Source: Niabella ginsenosidivorans (lineage in GTDB: Bacteria > Bacteroidota > Bacteroidia > Chitinophagales > Chitinophagaceae). Taken from it: 64,000 nucleotides of DNA. The position numbers and the translations under genes were made by a program. How positions within the stretch are numbered: the first letter of the stretch is position 1; every line of letters starts with the position of its first letter. The DNA lies in contig NZ_CP015772.1 of the NCBI RefSeq assembly GCF_001654455.1, positions 4,464,001 to 4,528,000 on the forward strand. The letters run 5' to 3'. The notes under the pieces are model-generated. The model did not search any database. It saw nothing but the letters and a program-made list of their open reading frames with translations, and was not told the DNA's origin. Below are positions 20,167 to 28,482 of this stretch, piece by piece.

Positions 20167-20535
20167 ATGAAAGCAGCTATTCTTGGAATTAATATCAGCA
20201 ACCATATAACCGATCATTTAAAAAAACATTCGGACTGGAGCATTGTTCCAGCAGCAACAGTTGAAGAGGCCATCGAAAAAATGCAGCAAATCGATTTTGA
20301 GGTAGTAACCGCCCCGGACGCCTGGCTGGAAGAAAAGGAAGAGGCAAAACTGAAAAAATTGCTTTCCATACAGCAGCACGATAGTATGTGGATCACTTAT
20401 ACGGATGAAACGGCCAACAGCCTGGAAAAAGAAATTGAAACATTTATAACCGATAAAGCGGCCGCGCCCCGGTCTTCTTTTTCCGTGATCGATGACGGGT
20501 TTAAAAGCCCTGAAATTACAATTGAAATCCTGTAG
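20167..20535 (+). CDS. Hypothetical protein, receiver-like pattern
   Basis: I do not recognise this 122-residue protein. It starts KAAILGINISNHITDHLKK and alternates strands and helices, somewhat like a response-regulator receiver fold without the phospho-acceptor Asp pattern. It has an acidic/lysine-rich middle (WLEEKEEAKLKK). A good ribosome binding site (AAGGAG) and close spacing to the pirin gene (19 bases) support it as a real gene in that operon. Confidence 0.6.
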   Translation: MKAAILGINISNHITDHLKKHSDWSIVPAATVEEAIEKMQQIDFEVVTAPDAWLEEKEEAKLKKLLSIQQHDSMWITYTDETANSLEKEIETFITDKAAAPRSSFSVIDDGFKSPEITIEIL

Positions 20536-20554
20536 AACAGGAAGAAGGAATAAT

Positions 20555-21418
20555 ATGCAAAAAACAATCGCAAAAATAACGCCCCGCCCTGCACAACCAC
20601 ATATGGTAGGTGACGGGTTCAGGGTATTCGGATTCATACCCACAGCAGTGGAAAGGCGGGCAATAAGCCCTTTCCTGGTACTGGACTTTAACCCGGAATA
20701 CGATTTTGGTCCGTCTGAAATTCCCAAAGGCTTTGGAACGCACCCGCATAAAGGATTTGAAACCGTTACTATTGCTTACAAGGGAAGTGTACAGCATGCA
20801 GACAGCAGTGGTGGCGGCGGTATCATCAACGAAGGAGACGTACAGTGGATGACGGCCGGCGCCGGCATCCTGCATAAGGAGTTTCATGAGGAGCAATTTT
20901 CAAAAACCGGCGGCCCGTTTGAGATGGTGCAGCTTTGGGTAAATCTTCCTGCAAAGAACAAAAATGCCCAACCGCGCTATCAGTCTGTTGGTAAACAACG
21001 CATGGGCAAATACGAAATTCCCGATAACGGCGGTACCGTCAATGTGATAGCCGGAACATTTAACGGCGTAAAAGGCCCGGCGCAAACCTATACGCCAATA
21101 GTCCTTTCAGACATCCGCTTAAAAGCAGGCGGTACGGTAACTACACAGCTCCCGGAAAACTATAATGCTGCCCTGTTAATCATTAAAGGCAATGTGGAGG
21201 TAAACGGATCACAAGCTGCTGAGCACAGTTTTGTACAGTTTAATAATGAAGGGGAAACCGTCACCATTAAAGCCGCAGAAAATGCAATCATGTTATTGCT
21301 GGGCGGCGAACCGATAGAGGAGCCCATTGCCGCATACGGCCCTTTTGTAATGAACACGCAGGAGGAAATTTATGAAGCCATAGAGGATTTCCGGAACGGC
21401 AAGTTTGGTACCCTGTAA
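20555..21418 (+). CDS. Pirin-family protein
   Basis: The 287-residue bicupin has the pirin metal site in its N-terminal cupin: GTHPHKGFETVT gives two His, later residues are HADS and EFHEE. The core block is GDVQWMTAGAGILHKE. Some bacterial pirins have quercetin 2,3-dioxygenase activity and others act as redox-sensitive regulators; which applies is not shown. I chose the ATG at 20555, preceded by AGAAGGA, over the overlapping 20492. A second pirin follows at 21484 after a terminator-like hairpin. Position beside quinone-type detoxification genes fits an oxidant or aromatic role. Confidence 0.92.
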   Translation: MQKTIAKITPRPAQPHMVGDGFRVFGFIPTAVERRAISPFLVLDFNPEYDFGPSEIPKGFGTHPHKGFETVTIAYKGSVQHADSSGGGGIINEGDVQWMTAGAGILHKEFHEEQFSKTGGPFEMVQLWVNLPAKNKNAQPRYQSVGKQRMGKYEIPDNGGTVNVIAGTFNGVKGPAQTYTPIVLSDIRLKAGGTVTTQLPENYNAALLIIKGNVEVNGSQAAEHSFVQFNNEGETVTIKAAENAIMLLLGGEPIEEPIAAYGPFVMNTQEEIYEAIEDFRNGKFGTL

Positions 21419-21422
21419 CAAC

Positions 21423-21467
21423 AAAACCTGCAGGATCAGGATGGTTCCGCAGGTTTTATTTATTTTC
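21423..21467 (+). terminator. Rho-independent terminator after the first pirin
   Basis: AAAACCTGC (21423-21431) pairs with GCAGGTTTT (21449-21457), with inner GGA/TCC pairing, followed by ATTTATTTTC. It may separate or attenuate transcription into the second pirin gene. Confidence 0.7.
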
Positions 21468-21483
21468 AGATAAATAACACGTT

Positions 21484-22377
21484 ATGTCAAATATTGGAAT
21501 GATCATAGAAGAACGCGCCGCAGACATCGGTAATTTTTTTGTAGGGCGCCTGTTGCCCTTCCGTCAAAAGCGGATGGTAGGCCCCTTTATATTTATTGAC
21601 CACATGGGGCCGGCAGATCTGAAGAACTATCAGAACCTGGATGTGCCTCCGCATCCGCATATCGGGCTTTCTACGCTTACCTATTTGTTTGAAGGCGCCA
21701 TTATGCACAGGGACAGCCTGGGCACTGCAGTGGAAATACAGCCGGGCGCGGTGAACTGGATGACTGCCGGAAAAGGGGTGACCCATTCTGAAAGAACCCC
21801 GGAGCATTTAAGGACCTCGGACAAAAAACTGCATGGACTGCAAATATGGGTGGCCTTACCAAAAGAGCTGGAGCAAACGGAGCCTTCCTTTACGCACGTA
21901 GCCGCTGAAGACATTCCTGCCTGGGAACAGGATGGCATGCAGCTAAAATTAATAGCAGGAACCGCGTTTGGCAAAACTTCCCCGGTACCGGTGCACAGTC
22001 CGCAATACTTCATCAAAATAATAACGCCCAAGGGGCAAAAAGTAGCAATAGGAAAAGACCTCTATGGGGAAAGCGGCCTGTATATTCTTGAAGGCAACAT
22101 GCTTAGTGACGGAAACACGTATGGCCCTAAACAACTACTGGTAGCCAGGGATAGCACGCTGTGCGAATTTGAAACAACGGATCACACAACAGTGTTTATC
22201 TTTGGTGGAGCCCCATTCCCGGAAGAACGGTTCATTTACTGGAACTTTGTCAGCTCCGACAGGGCAACGATCGAAAAAGCCAAACAGGACTGGCTGGAAC
22301 AACACTTTCCTCCGGTGCCTGGCGACACCGGTTTTGTTCCTTTACCGCAACAATCCCCTAATATAAAAATCAAATAG
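21484..22377 (+). CDS. Second pirin-family protein
   Basis: The 297-residue protein belongs to a different pirin subgroup from its neighbour. The N-terminal cupin has PPHPHIGLSTLTYLFEG with the metal-binding His pair, MHRDSLG, and GAVNWMTAGKGVTHSERT. The C-terminal cupin is also present, so length is normal. It is one base from the downstream oxidoreductase gene and so co-transcribed with it. The divergence between the two pirins suggests old acquisition rather than a recent duplication. Confidence 0.92.
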   Translation: MSNIGMIIEERAADIGNFFVGRLLPFRQKRMVGPFIFIDHMGPADLKNYQNLDVPPHPHIGLSTLTYLFEGAIMHRDSLGTAVEIQPGAVNWMTAGKGVTHSERTPEHLRTSDKKLHGLQIWVALPKELEQTEPSFTHVAAEDIPAWEQDGMQLKLIAGTAFGKTSPVPVHSPQYFIKIITPKGQKVAIGKDLYGESGLYILEGNMLSDGNTYGPKQLLVARDSTLCEFETTDHTTVFIFGGAPFPEERFIYWNFVSSDRATIEKAKQDWLEQHFPPVPGDTGFVPLPQQSPNIKIK

Positions 22378-22378
22378 T

Positions 22379-23353
22379 ATGAAGGCAGCTGTTTTAAAAA
22401 AACTGGGCGAAGCGCCTGTTTATGAAGAATTCCCCGACCCTGTTATTGCTAATGATCAGCAGGAGATCATAACCATAAAGTCAGCCTCTGTAAAAAATTT
22501 AGATAAGGCAAGGGCTGCAGGCACACACTATTCCGGATATAAACAATTACCCGCAGTAGCCGGTATTGATGGTGTGGGATTACTGGCAGACGGCACTCCT
22601 GTTTATGCACAGGGCGTTTCAGGTACCCTTGCAGAAAAAGCGGTCATTAACAAAGGACAGTATATAAAATTACCGGAGGGAATTGATGCTGATACAGCCG
22701 CCGCGCTGCCCAATGCGGTTATTGGCTCAGCAATGGCATTACAATTCCGTGCAAAAATAAAGCAGGGCAGCACCGTTCTTGTAAATGGCGCCACAGGCGT
22801 TACCGGCATCATAGCTGTGCAACTGGCAAAATATTACGGGGCAGGAACTGTCATTGCAACAGGGCGCAATGCAAGGCAACTGGAAAAAGCAAAAGAGCTG
22901 GGCGCAGATCATATCATCTCTCTTTTACAGGAGGATGCTGAGGTCATCACCCAGATAAAATCGATCCATCAGCAGACCCATATTGATTATGTAATCGATT
23001 ATTTATGGGGCAGGCCCGCTGCCATGCTCCTTGAAGCGCTGCAAGGAGCAGGCGTCAATTATGTGTCGGATAAGGTGACCATTGTAACCGTAGGCGCTAT
23101 GGCCGGAGACCTGCTGCCCCTAAGCTCCGGTACTTTACGCAGCAGCGATATTGAGATCCTCGGATCAGGATTTGGCAGCCTTTCTTCCCGGCAGTTCCAG
23201 CAATTTAATACCTCGCTGCTTCCGGAAGCATTTCAACTGGTGGCTGAAAAAAAGCTGCACCTGGAAGTAGATGTAGTGCCCTTAGAGGATATTCAGAATG
23301 CATGGAATAAGCCCGTTTCTCCAGGGAAAAGGCTGGTAGTAAAAGTCAGCTGA
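22379..23353 (+). CDS. NADPH:quinone reductase-like MDR protein
   Basis: The 324-residue medium-chain dehydrogenase/reductase has an N-terminal GroES-like domain (to about 120) and a Rossmann domain with the nucleotide-binding loop VNGATGVTGIIAVQLAKYYG. The catalytic-zinc Cys/His set of alcohol dehydrogenases is absent, so it belongs to the zinc-free quinone oxidoreductase branch, which reduces quinones or enones with NADPH. It directly follows the second pirin, consistent with a reductive detoxification role. Confidence 0.88.
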   Translation: MKAAVLKKLGEAPVYEEFPDPVIANDQQEIITIKSASVKNLDKARAAGTHYSGYKQLPAVAGIDGVGLLADGTPVYAQGVSGTLAEKAVINKGQYIKLPEGIDADTAAALPNAVIGSAMALQFRAKIKQGSTVLVNGATGVTGIIAVQLAKYYGAGTVIATGRNARQLEKAKELGADHIISLLQEDAEVITQIKSIHQQTHIDYVIDYLWGRPAAMLLEALQGAGVNYVSDKVTIVTVGAMAGDLLPLSSGTLRSSDIEILGSGFGSLSSRQFQQFNTSLLPEAFQLVAEKKLHLEVDVVPLEDIQNAWNKPVSPGKRLVVKVS

Positions 23354-23400
23354 ACCGGGAAAAAACGGCGCCTTAAAAAAAATAAACAAACCCATCAATT

Positions 23401-23715
23401 ATGAAACCGGAGTATACTGAGATCCCATTGATAAAAAATGATGCCTTGCAGCAATTTGAAATAACCATTGATGGCTATAAGGCTTTCATAAAGTTCCATG
23501 AAACGCCTGGTCATTTTACATTAATTCATACGGAAGCAGCACCGGAGCTGGAAGGCAAAGGGGCCGGCACAGCCGTGGTGGAAAAAACACTGGAATACAT
23601 TGCACAAAGCAATAAAACGCTTATTCCTTTGTGCCCCTTTATTTTTGCCTATATAAAACGGCACCCGGAATGGAAAAAGCAGGTTGCTCCGGAGTTTAAA
23701 GGCTTTAACGATTAA
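23401..23715 (+). CDS. Small GNAT-fold acetyltransferase (YjdJ type)
   Basis: The 104-residue protein is the short GNAT form with acetyl-CoA loop ELEGKGAGTAVVEKTLEY and the C-terminal CPFIFAYIKRHPEW, which is diagnostic of the YjdJ/NATD1-like family. The substrate is unknown. It follows the oxidoreductase after 47 bases and is probably the last gene of the + strand run, since ffh faces it from the other side. Confidence 0.88.
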   Translation: MKPEYTEIPLIKNDALQQFEITIDGYKAFIKFHETPGHFTLIHTEAAPELEGKGAGTAVVEKTLEYIAQSNKTLIPLCPFIFAYIKRHPEWKKQVAPEFKGFND

Positions 23716-23924
23716 TTGAAGTTCTTCTGTTCCCGGGCGGGTCTATGGATGCGGTCCTGCGTCCTGGCATGTGCACTATTGCTGTTATCTTATGGTCCGA
23801 GCTTATGGCTCTCTGCTTTCGTTACCGTTATTTCAGCAACGAACTAAAGTTCCTTGTTAACACATCCAATCGAGGCTATGCTTCTTATTCTGCGTATTTC
23901 GCGGAAGTATCTGTGCCTGTGCTT

Positions 23925-25265
23925 TCAGGATGGCATTTTAAATTTGCCCATGCCCGGCATCATGCGGCCGAATGCGCCCATTTTGTTCATGTTCTTCATC
24001 ATGTCGCGCATCTGTTCAAATTGCTTCATAAAGGCGTTCACGTCAGCAATATCCTTTCCGCTGCCCAAAGCAATACGTTTGCGGCGGCTGCCATTGATCA
24101 GGTCGGGGTTGCTGCGCTCTTCGGGGGTCATAGAGTCGATCATTGCCTCTATGCCTTTAAAGCTTTCATCGCTGATGTCGAGGTCTTTTATTTTAGCGCC
24201 TACTCCGGGGATCATGCCCAGCAGGTCTTTCATATTGCCCATTTTCTTGATCTGCTCCAACTGCATTTTAAAATCGGCAAAGTCAAATTTATTTTTCCGG
24301 ATCTTGCTTTCCAGCTTCTTTGCCTGCTCTTCATCAAACTGCTGCTGTGCACGTTCCACAAGCGTGGTAATATCTCCCATGCCCAGGATCCGCTGTGCCA
24401 TCCGCTCCGGGTAGAACACATCCAGCGCATCCATTTTTTCTCCGTTGCTTACAAACTTAATAGGTTTCTGAACCGTGTATTTGATAGATAAGGCAGCCCC
24501 GCCACGGGTATCACCATCCAGCTTGGTTAAAACCACACCGCTGAAATCCAGCCGCTCGTTAAAGGCCCTGGCCGTGTTTACAGCGTCCTGTCCGGTCATG
24601 CTATCCACCACAAACAGGATCTCCTGCGGGTTTACCGCATTTTTAATATTGGCTACTTCGGTCATCATCTGCTCATCAATTGCCAGACGACCGGCTGTAT
24701 CTATAATAACAACATTCTTGTTTTTAGATCTTGATTCCGCAATTGCATTTTTGGCAATGCTGACAGCATCTTTATTTTCAGCTTCAATATGTACTTCCAC
24801 GCCGATCTGCTCCCCCAAAACGCGCAACTGTTCCATCGCCGCAGGGCGGTAAATGTCTGCCGCCACCAGCATGGGCGACAATCCTTTCTTGGTTTTCAGG
24901 TAGTTGGCCAGCTTGCCGCTGAAAGTGGTCTTACCGCTACCCTGCAATCCCGCAATCAGGATCACTGCCGGGTTGCCTTTTGCATTAAAGCCGGCTTCCT
25001 CGCCACCCATCAGCTCCGTTAGCTCATCCTTCACAATTTTTACCATCAGCTGGCCCGGGCTGACAGCGTTCAGCACCTTTTCGCCCATTGCCTTTTCTTT
25101 GATCTTGTCGGTAAAATCCTTGGCAATCTTATAATTCACATCCGCATCCACCAGTGCGCGGCGGATCTCCTTTATCGTGGAAGCCACGTTTAACTCTGTA
25201 ATACGGGCCTGGCCTTTCAGGTTCTTAAAGGCCGATTCTAACTTATCCTGTAAATTATTGAACAT
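23925..25265 (-). CDS. ffh: Signal recognition particle protein Ffh
   Basis: The 446-residue SRP54-type GTPase has an N-terminal helical domain, then the G domain with GLQGSGKTTFSGKLANYL (G1), DTAGRL (G3) and TKLDGDTRGGAALS (G4 and following). The C-terminal methionine-rich M domain ends GRMMPGMGKFKMPS. It binds 4.5S RNA and signal sequences and docks with FtsY for co-translational membrane targeting. Length is normal and no anomaly is seen. It has its own promoter with a -7 box 38 bases upstream. Confidence 0.97.
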   Translation of the reverse strand: MFNNLQDKLESAFKNLKGQARITELNVASTIKEIRRALVDADVNYKIAKDFTDKIKEKAMGEKVLNAVSPGQLMVKIVKDELTELMGGEEAGFNAKGNPAVILIAGLQGSGKTTFSGKLANYLKTKKGLSPMLVAADIYRPAAMEQLRVLGEQIGVEVHIEAENKDAVSIAKNAIAESRSKNKNVVIIDTAGRLAIDEQMMTEVANIKNAVNPQEILFVVDSMTGQDAVNTARAFNERLDFSGVVLTKLDGDTRGGAALSIKYTVQKPIKFVSNGEKMDALDVFYPERMAQRILGMGDITTLVERAQQQFDEEQAKKLESKIRKNKFDFADFKMQLEQIKKMGNMKDLLGMIPGVGAKIKDLDISDESFKGIEAMIDSMTPEERSNPDLINGSRRKRIALGSGKDIADVNAFMKQFEQMRDMMKNMNKMGAFGRMMPGMGKFKMPS

Positions 25266-25302
25266 TCTTTACTGATTATTTGTTGATTTAGAACAAATTA
25301 TT

Positions 25303-25310
25303 CAAATATA
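25303..25310 (-). promoter_or_regulatory. -7 box of ffh
   Basis: On the minus strand this reads TATATTTG, an exact TAnnTTTG match, 38 bases before the ffh ATG. A TTTG at 25334-25337 is 23 bases further, longer than the usual spacer. Confidence 0.4.
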
Positions 25311-25518
25311 ATTATCGCTCCTGTCACTCGTTGCAAACAGGCTCACCATTAATTTTAACAACAGCCTTGCCCATCAGCCCTGCCACACCGTTTTAAAAAT
25401 GACAGCAAATATACTATTTTACAAGGCAGCAGCCATCATCGCCGGCCAAACACCCTACAGGAAATTCCTGGCTCAAAAACGGAATCGCTGTGCATAAACC
25501 CTTGATTTTAAAAAAAAT

Positions 25519-25548
25519 TTTGAAAGTATGATAATTTTTATATTATTG
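25519..25548 (+). promoter_or_regulatory. Promoter of the AHSA1-like gene
   Basis: TTTG (25519-25522) and TATTATTG (25541-25548, one mismatch to TAnnTTTG) are 18 bases apart, close to the Bacteroidota -33/-7 spacing. The ATG is at 25584. The rest of the 318-base gap between ffh and this gene shows nothing else. Confidence 0.35.
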
Positions 25549-25583
25549 CGACTTATTGCATCTATAAATATATTGAAAAAGAA

Positions 25584-25961
25584 ATGAGTAAACAGCTGTA
25601 CACACTGGAATATCCTGTTCGTTGCTCACCAACAATCCTGTATGAGTTTCTGGCAACCTCCAACGGATTGGGCGAGTGGTTTGCAGAAAGCGTGGACGAA
25701 CGGGGAGGCCGCTTCTATTTCGGGTGGAACGGCTCAAACGAGGAAGCGGAAGTTGTGGACCAGGAAGAAGAAAAATTCATTCGCTTTCATTGGGTAAACT
25801 CCCCCAAAAACGAATATTTTGAATTTCGTATTGATAAATCTGAAATAACGAACCAAACGATCCTTGTCATTACCGATTTTGCTGAAAAAAGAGATATTAA
25901 GGATCAGAGCCAGCTTTGGGATTACCAGGTAAAGGAATTATTTCACAGGCTTGGCAATTAG
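25584..25961 (+). CDS. START-like (AHSA1-type) domain protein
   Basis: This 125-residue single-domain SRPBCC protein starts LEYPVRCSPTILYEFLATSNGLGEWFAE, the usual first strand and helix of Aha1-like folds, followed by FYFGWNGSNEEAEVV. It is short and acidic and ends in an amphipathic helix (WDYQVKELFHRL). Such proteins are widespread in Bacteroidota without known function. Its own promoter precedes it and a gene on the opposite strand follows, so it is probably monocistronic. Confidence 0.85.
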   Translation: MSKQLYTLEYPVRCSPTILYEFLATSNGLGEWFAESVDERGGRFYFGWNGSNEEAEVVDQEEEKFIRFHWVNSPKNEYFEFRIDKSEITNQTILVITDFAEKRDIKDQSQLWDYQVKELFHRLGN

Positions 25962-25976
25962 ACCCGCCGGAAAATT

Positions 25977-26591
25977 TTAATGCTGACGGCTGAGTATTTC
26001 AATGAATGTGCTGAACGCATCTCTCCAAAGTTCCGGCGCCTCTTTAAGTTTACTGACAGGAGCAAAGGATGCTATTTTAATGAAGGCATGCCCTGCAATT
26101 GCCTGCTTTAGCTGATGGGCTGTTAATCCTGCCAAAGAAATATAGTTGCTCCCCAGCAGATCATGATCCCATTCATCCCCGCTGTAGCTCAGGTAAAAAC
26201 CCTTTTTTTGCAGCAGCGCAAAATGCCTGCTGATGGCGGGTGCAAAAAGTTGTTTCCACTCTCCTGAGAGATGTAACGTGGTGCTTATTTGCCTGCCCCA
26301 CCAGAACATGCTTCTGATTGCAAAAATATGTTCCTGTTTAAAATTGCGCGGGTAATCCAGCACTACATACGGAAGCCCGTTATAGTTTTCACCTTTGGAA
26401 ACCTTGCCATTGATTGCAAAAGAAGCAGGCGGCAGGCCCTGCCGGTTTTGAACAAGATCAATTGCCCAGGCATGCAATGCATCCAGCGCAGCTTTTACCT
26501 TTTGTAAAACTGCATTCTTTGTTAAAATAATGCCGGCATTGGCGGCTATTGCAAACTCCTCTGCAGAAAGGCTTAATTTTGTTTGTTCCAT
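25977..26591 (-). CDS. Conserved hypothetical protein
   Basis: I recognise no domain in this roughly 204-residue protein. It starts MEQTKLSLSAEEFAIAANAG, has a middle rich in aromatic residues (GLPYVVLDYPRNF, RSMFWWGRQISTTLHLSG) and a C-terminal helix. No signal peptide or membrane segment is present. The ATG at 26591 is preferred over 26612, because the family-like sequence starts there. It converges with the AHSA1-like gene (15 bases apart) and is divergent from the LptF/G permease. Confidence 0.65.
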   Translation of the reverse strand: MEQTKLSLSAEEFAIAANAGIILTKNAVLQKVKAALDALHAWAIDLVQNRQGLPPASFAINGKVSKGENYNGLPYVVLDYPRNFKQEHIFAIRSMFWWGRQISTTLHLSGEWKQLFAPAISRHFALLQKKGFYLSYSGDEWDHDLLGSNYISLAGLTAHQLKQAIAGHAFIKIASFAPVSKLKEAPELWRDAFSTFIEILSRQH

Positions 26592-26644
26592 TATTGTATA
26601 CGTTATTTGCAAAATAATGAATTAGGGTTAGAAAGTTCATAGAT

Positions 26645-26690
26645 CATAGTTCATGCTCCATGTTCTATGAACAATATGCCATGAACTATG
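26645..26690. repeat. Hairpin of the TTCATAG repeat family
   Basis: CATAGTTCATG (26645-26655) and CATGAACTATG (26680-26690) form a perfect 11-bp inverted repeat just upstream of the permease start. The same words recur at 31071-31112 and 36880-36930, and as a single arm near 19990. Confidence 0.7.
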
Positions 26691-26709
26691 AACCAGAAAC
26701 AGGAAGCAG

Positions 26710-28476
26710 TTGAAAAAGTTAGATAAACTTATTATTAAATCATTTATCGGCCCGTTTGTGGCTACTTTTTTCATTACCCTTTTTGTACTGGTAATGCAGT
26801 TCTTCTGGCTCTGGATTGATGATTTTGTAGGCAAAGGGCTGGACGCTGTTACCATTTTAAAATTTATCTGGTACCAGAGCGCTGTGCTGATCCCGCTGGC
26901 ATTACCACTTGCTGTGCTCCTTTCGTCCTTAATGACTTTTGGGAACCTGGGCGAATCCTTTGAACTGGTAGCCATTAAGTCTGCCGGCATTTCTCTGCTG
27001 CGCTTTATGCGGCCGCTGGTATTTGTATCGCTGCTGATCAGTCTTGGTGCCTTTCTTTTTGCCAATTATATTATTCCGGTAGCAACATTAAAATCGCGTA
27101 CCATGCTGGCCGATATTGTGCTGGCAAAACCCGCTTTTGATATAAAGGAAGGCGTGTTTTATGACAAGCTGGACCGCTTCGCCATAAAGATCGGTAAAAA
27201 AGAAAAAGACGACAGCACCATCCGCGACGTAATTGTATTTGAGAATAATTACAGCGGGGGCGGGCTGCAGGATAATTTTGTGGTGGCTAAAGACGGGGTA
27301 ATGAAGCCTTCCCCGGATAAGCGCTTCCTGGATATTGTTTTCAAAGACGGATGGCGCTACCAGGAACGGGGAAGCCGTTCCGATTCTTCCACGGAATACA
27401 TCCGCCTTGGATTTAAGGAATATAAAATGCAACTGGACATCAGTTCCTTTAATTTTAAAGCCTCAGACGACAGCAGCAACCGCAACAATGAGCGGGTGCT
27501 GAGCATGCGGCAACTGGACATTGCCATCGATTCCATGACCCGGTTTGCCAATCTGGAAATAGACCGCTACCGGAGCAGTATGCGCAATAATTTCAGCCTG
27601 CTGATGTATAAGGACAGCGTGGTAAAAGGCGTTGTTATCCCGGATTCTGTTTTAAATTTCAAGAAAAACAATGATGCTTTCCGTGGTCTTGACAGCATCA
27701 CGGGAAGGGCGGTATCCACATTAACGGATAAAGCAAAAACGCCTTCAGACAGTACGGTGCGGAAAAAAGATTCCGCCGGAAGCACTGCACTGGCAGGAAG
27801 CAGTAAACGCATCAGAAACAGCAAAAGCCGGCAGGCTGCTGCTCTAAAGAAACCGGATACAGTGGCTGCAGCAACCACACCTGCCGCTGCCCGGGCGCTT
27901 AAAAAGGATTCTGCCGCCCGGCGGGATTCTGCTGCACTTGCAAAACGCAAACTGGAAGCCAATACCATAACGGCCTTTTTGCCGGACAGTGCCCAGTTGA
28001 ACCTTACAGAACGGGCCATTGGTAATATAAATATAGCAAAGGATAATGCCAGCATTAACCTGGGAAGCATACAGGAGCAGGAAAAGAGCATCCGCCGTTA
28101 TAAAATTGAGTGGCATAAAAAAATTGTGCTGGCCCTGGCTTGTTTTTTAATGTTCATGATCGGCGCCCCGCTGGGCTCCATTATCCGGAAAGGAGGGCTG
28201 GGAACACCAATGATCTTTGCCATCATTTTCTTCCTGGTCTTTTATTTTTCATCGAACACCGGCGAAAAAATGGCAAAAGAAGGCAGCCTGACCCCATTCT
28301 CCGGCATGTGGCTCTCAACCTTTATTTTAACGCCTATCGGTGCGTTCCTTACTTATAAAGCCATGCGCGACTCGAATCTCTTTAATAAAGAGTTTTATAA
28401 CCGGCTTAAAAGAAAGATGCAGGACGCGCTCAGAAAAAAACAGCAACGTTTAAAAACAAAACAAAAAACCGCATAA
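26710..28476 (+). CDS. LptF/LptG-family permease with long insertion
   Basis: The 588-residue YjgP/YjgQ protein starts at a TTG; no ATG fits the N-terminus. Three helices lie in residues 10-125 (FIGPFVATFFITLFVLVMQF onward), a periplasmic jellyroll-like domain follows, and three helices lie in 470-550. LptF and LptG form the inner-membrane part of the LPS transport ABC machine with LptB. Residues about 337-415 are a low-complexity stretch of Ser, Lys, Ala and Asp with repeats such as KKDSA and RRDSAA, absent from proteobacterial homologs and probably disordered on the periplasmic side. The CDF transporter gene begins 6 bases after the stop. Confidence 0.9.
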   Translation: MKKLDKLIIKSFIGPFVATFFITLFVLVMQFFWLWIDDFVGKGLDAVTILKFIWYQSAVLIPLALPLAVLLSSLMTFGNLGESFELVAIKSAGISLLRFMRPLVFVSLLISLGAFLFANYIIPVATLKSRTMLADIVLAKPAFDIKEGVFYDKLDRFAIKIGKKEKDDSTIRDVIVFENNYSGGGLQDNFVVAKDGVMKPSPDKRFLDIVFKDGWRYQERGSRSDSSTEYIRLGFKEYKMQLDISSFNFKASDDSSNRNNERVLSMRQLDIAIDSMTRFANLEIDRYRSSMRNNFSLLMYKDSVVKGVVIPDSVLNFKKNNDAFRGLDSITGRAVSTLTDKAKTPSDSTVRKKDSAGSTALAGSSKRIRNSKSRQAAALKKPDTVAAATTPAAARALKKDSAARRDSAALAKRKLEANTITAFLPDSAQLNLTERAIGNINIAKDNASINLGSIQEQEKSIRRYKIEWHKKIVLALACFLMFMIGAPLGSIIRKGGLGTPMIFAIIFFLVFYFSSNTGEKMAKEGSLTPFSGMWLSTFILTPIGAFLTYKAMRDSNLFNKEFYNRLKRKMQDALRKKQQRLKTKQKTA

Positions 28477-28482
28477 CTCATC

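Noticed and set aside
23745-24491. A 248-codon + strand frame
   Set aside because: Almost entirely antisense to ffh, with His/Phe/Leu-rich shadow composition.
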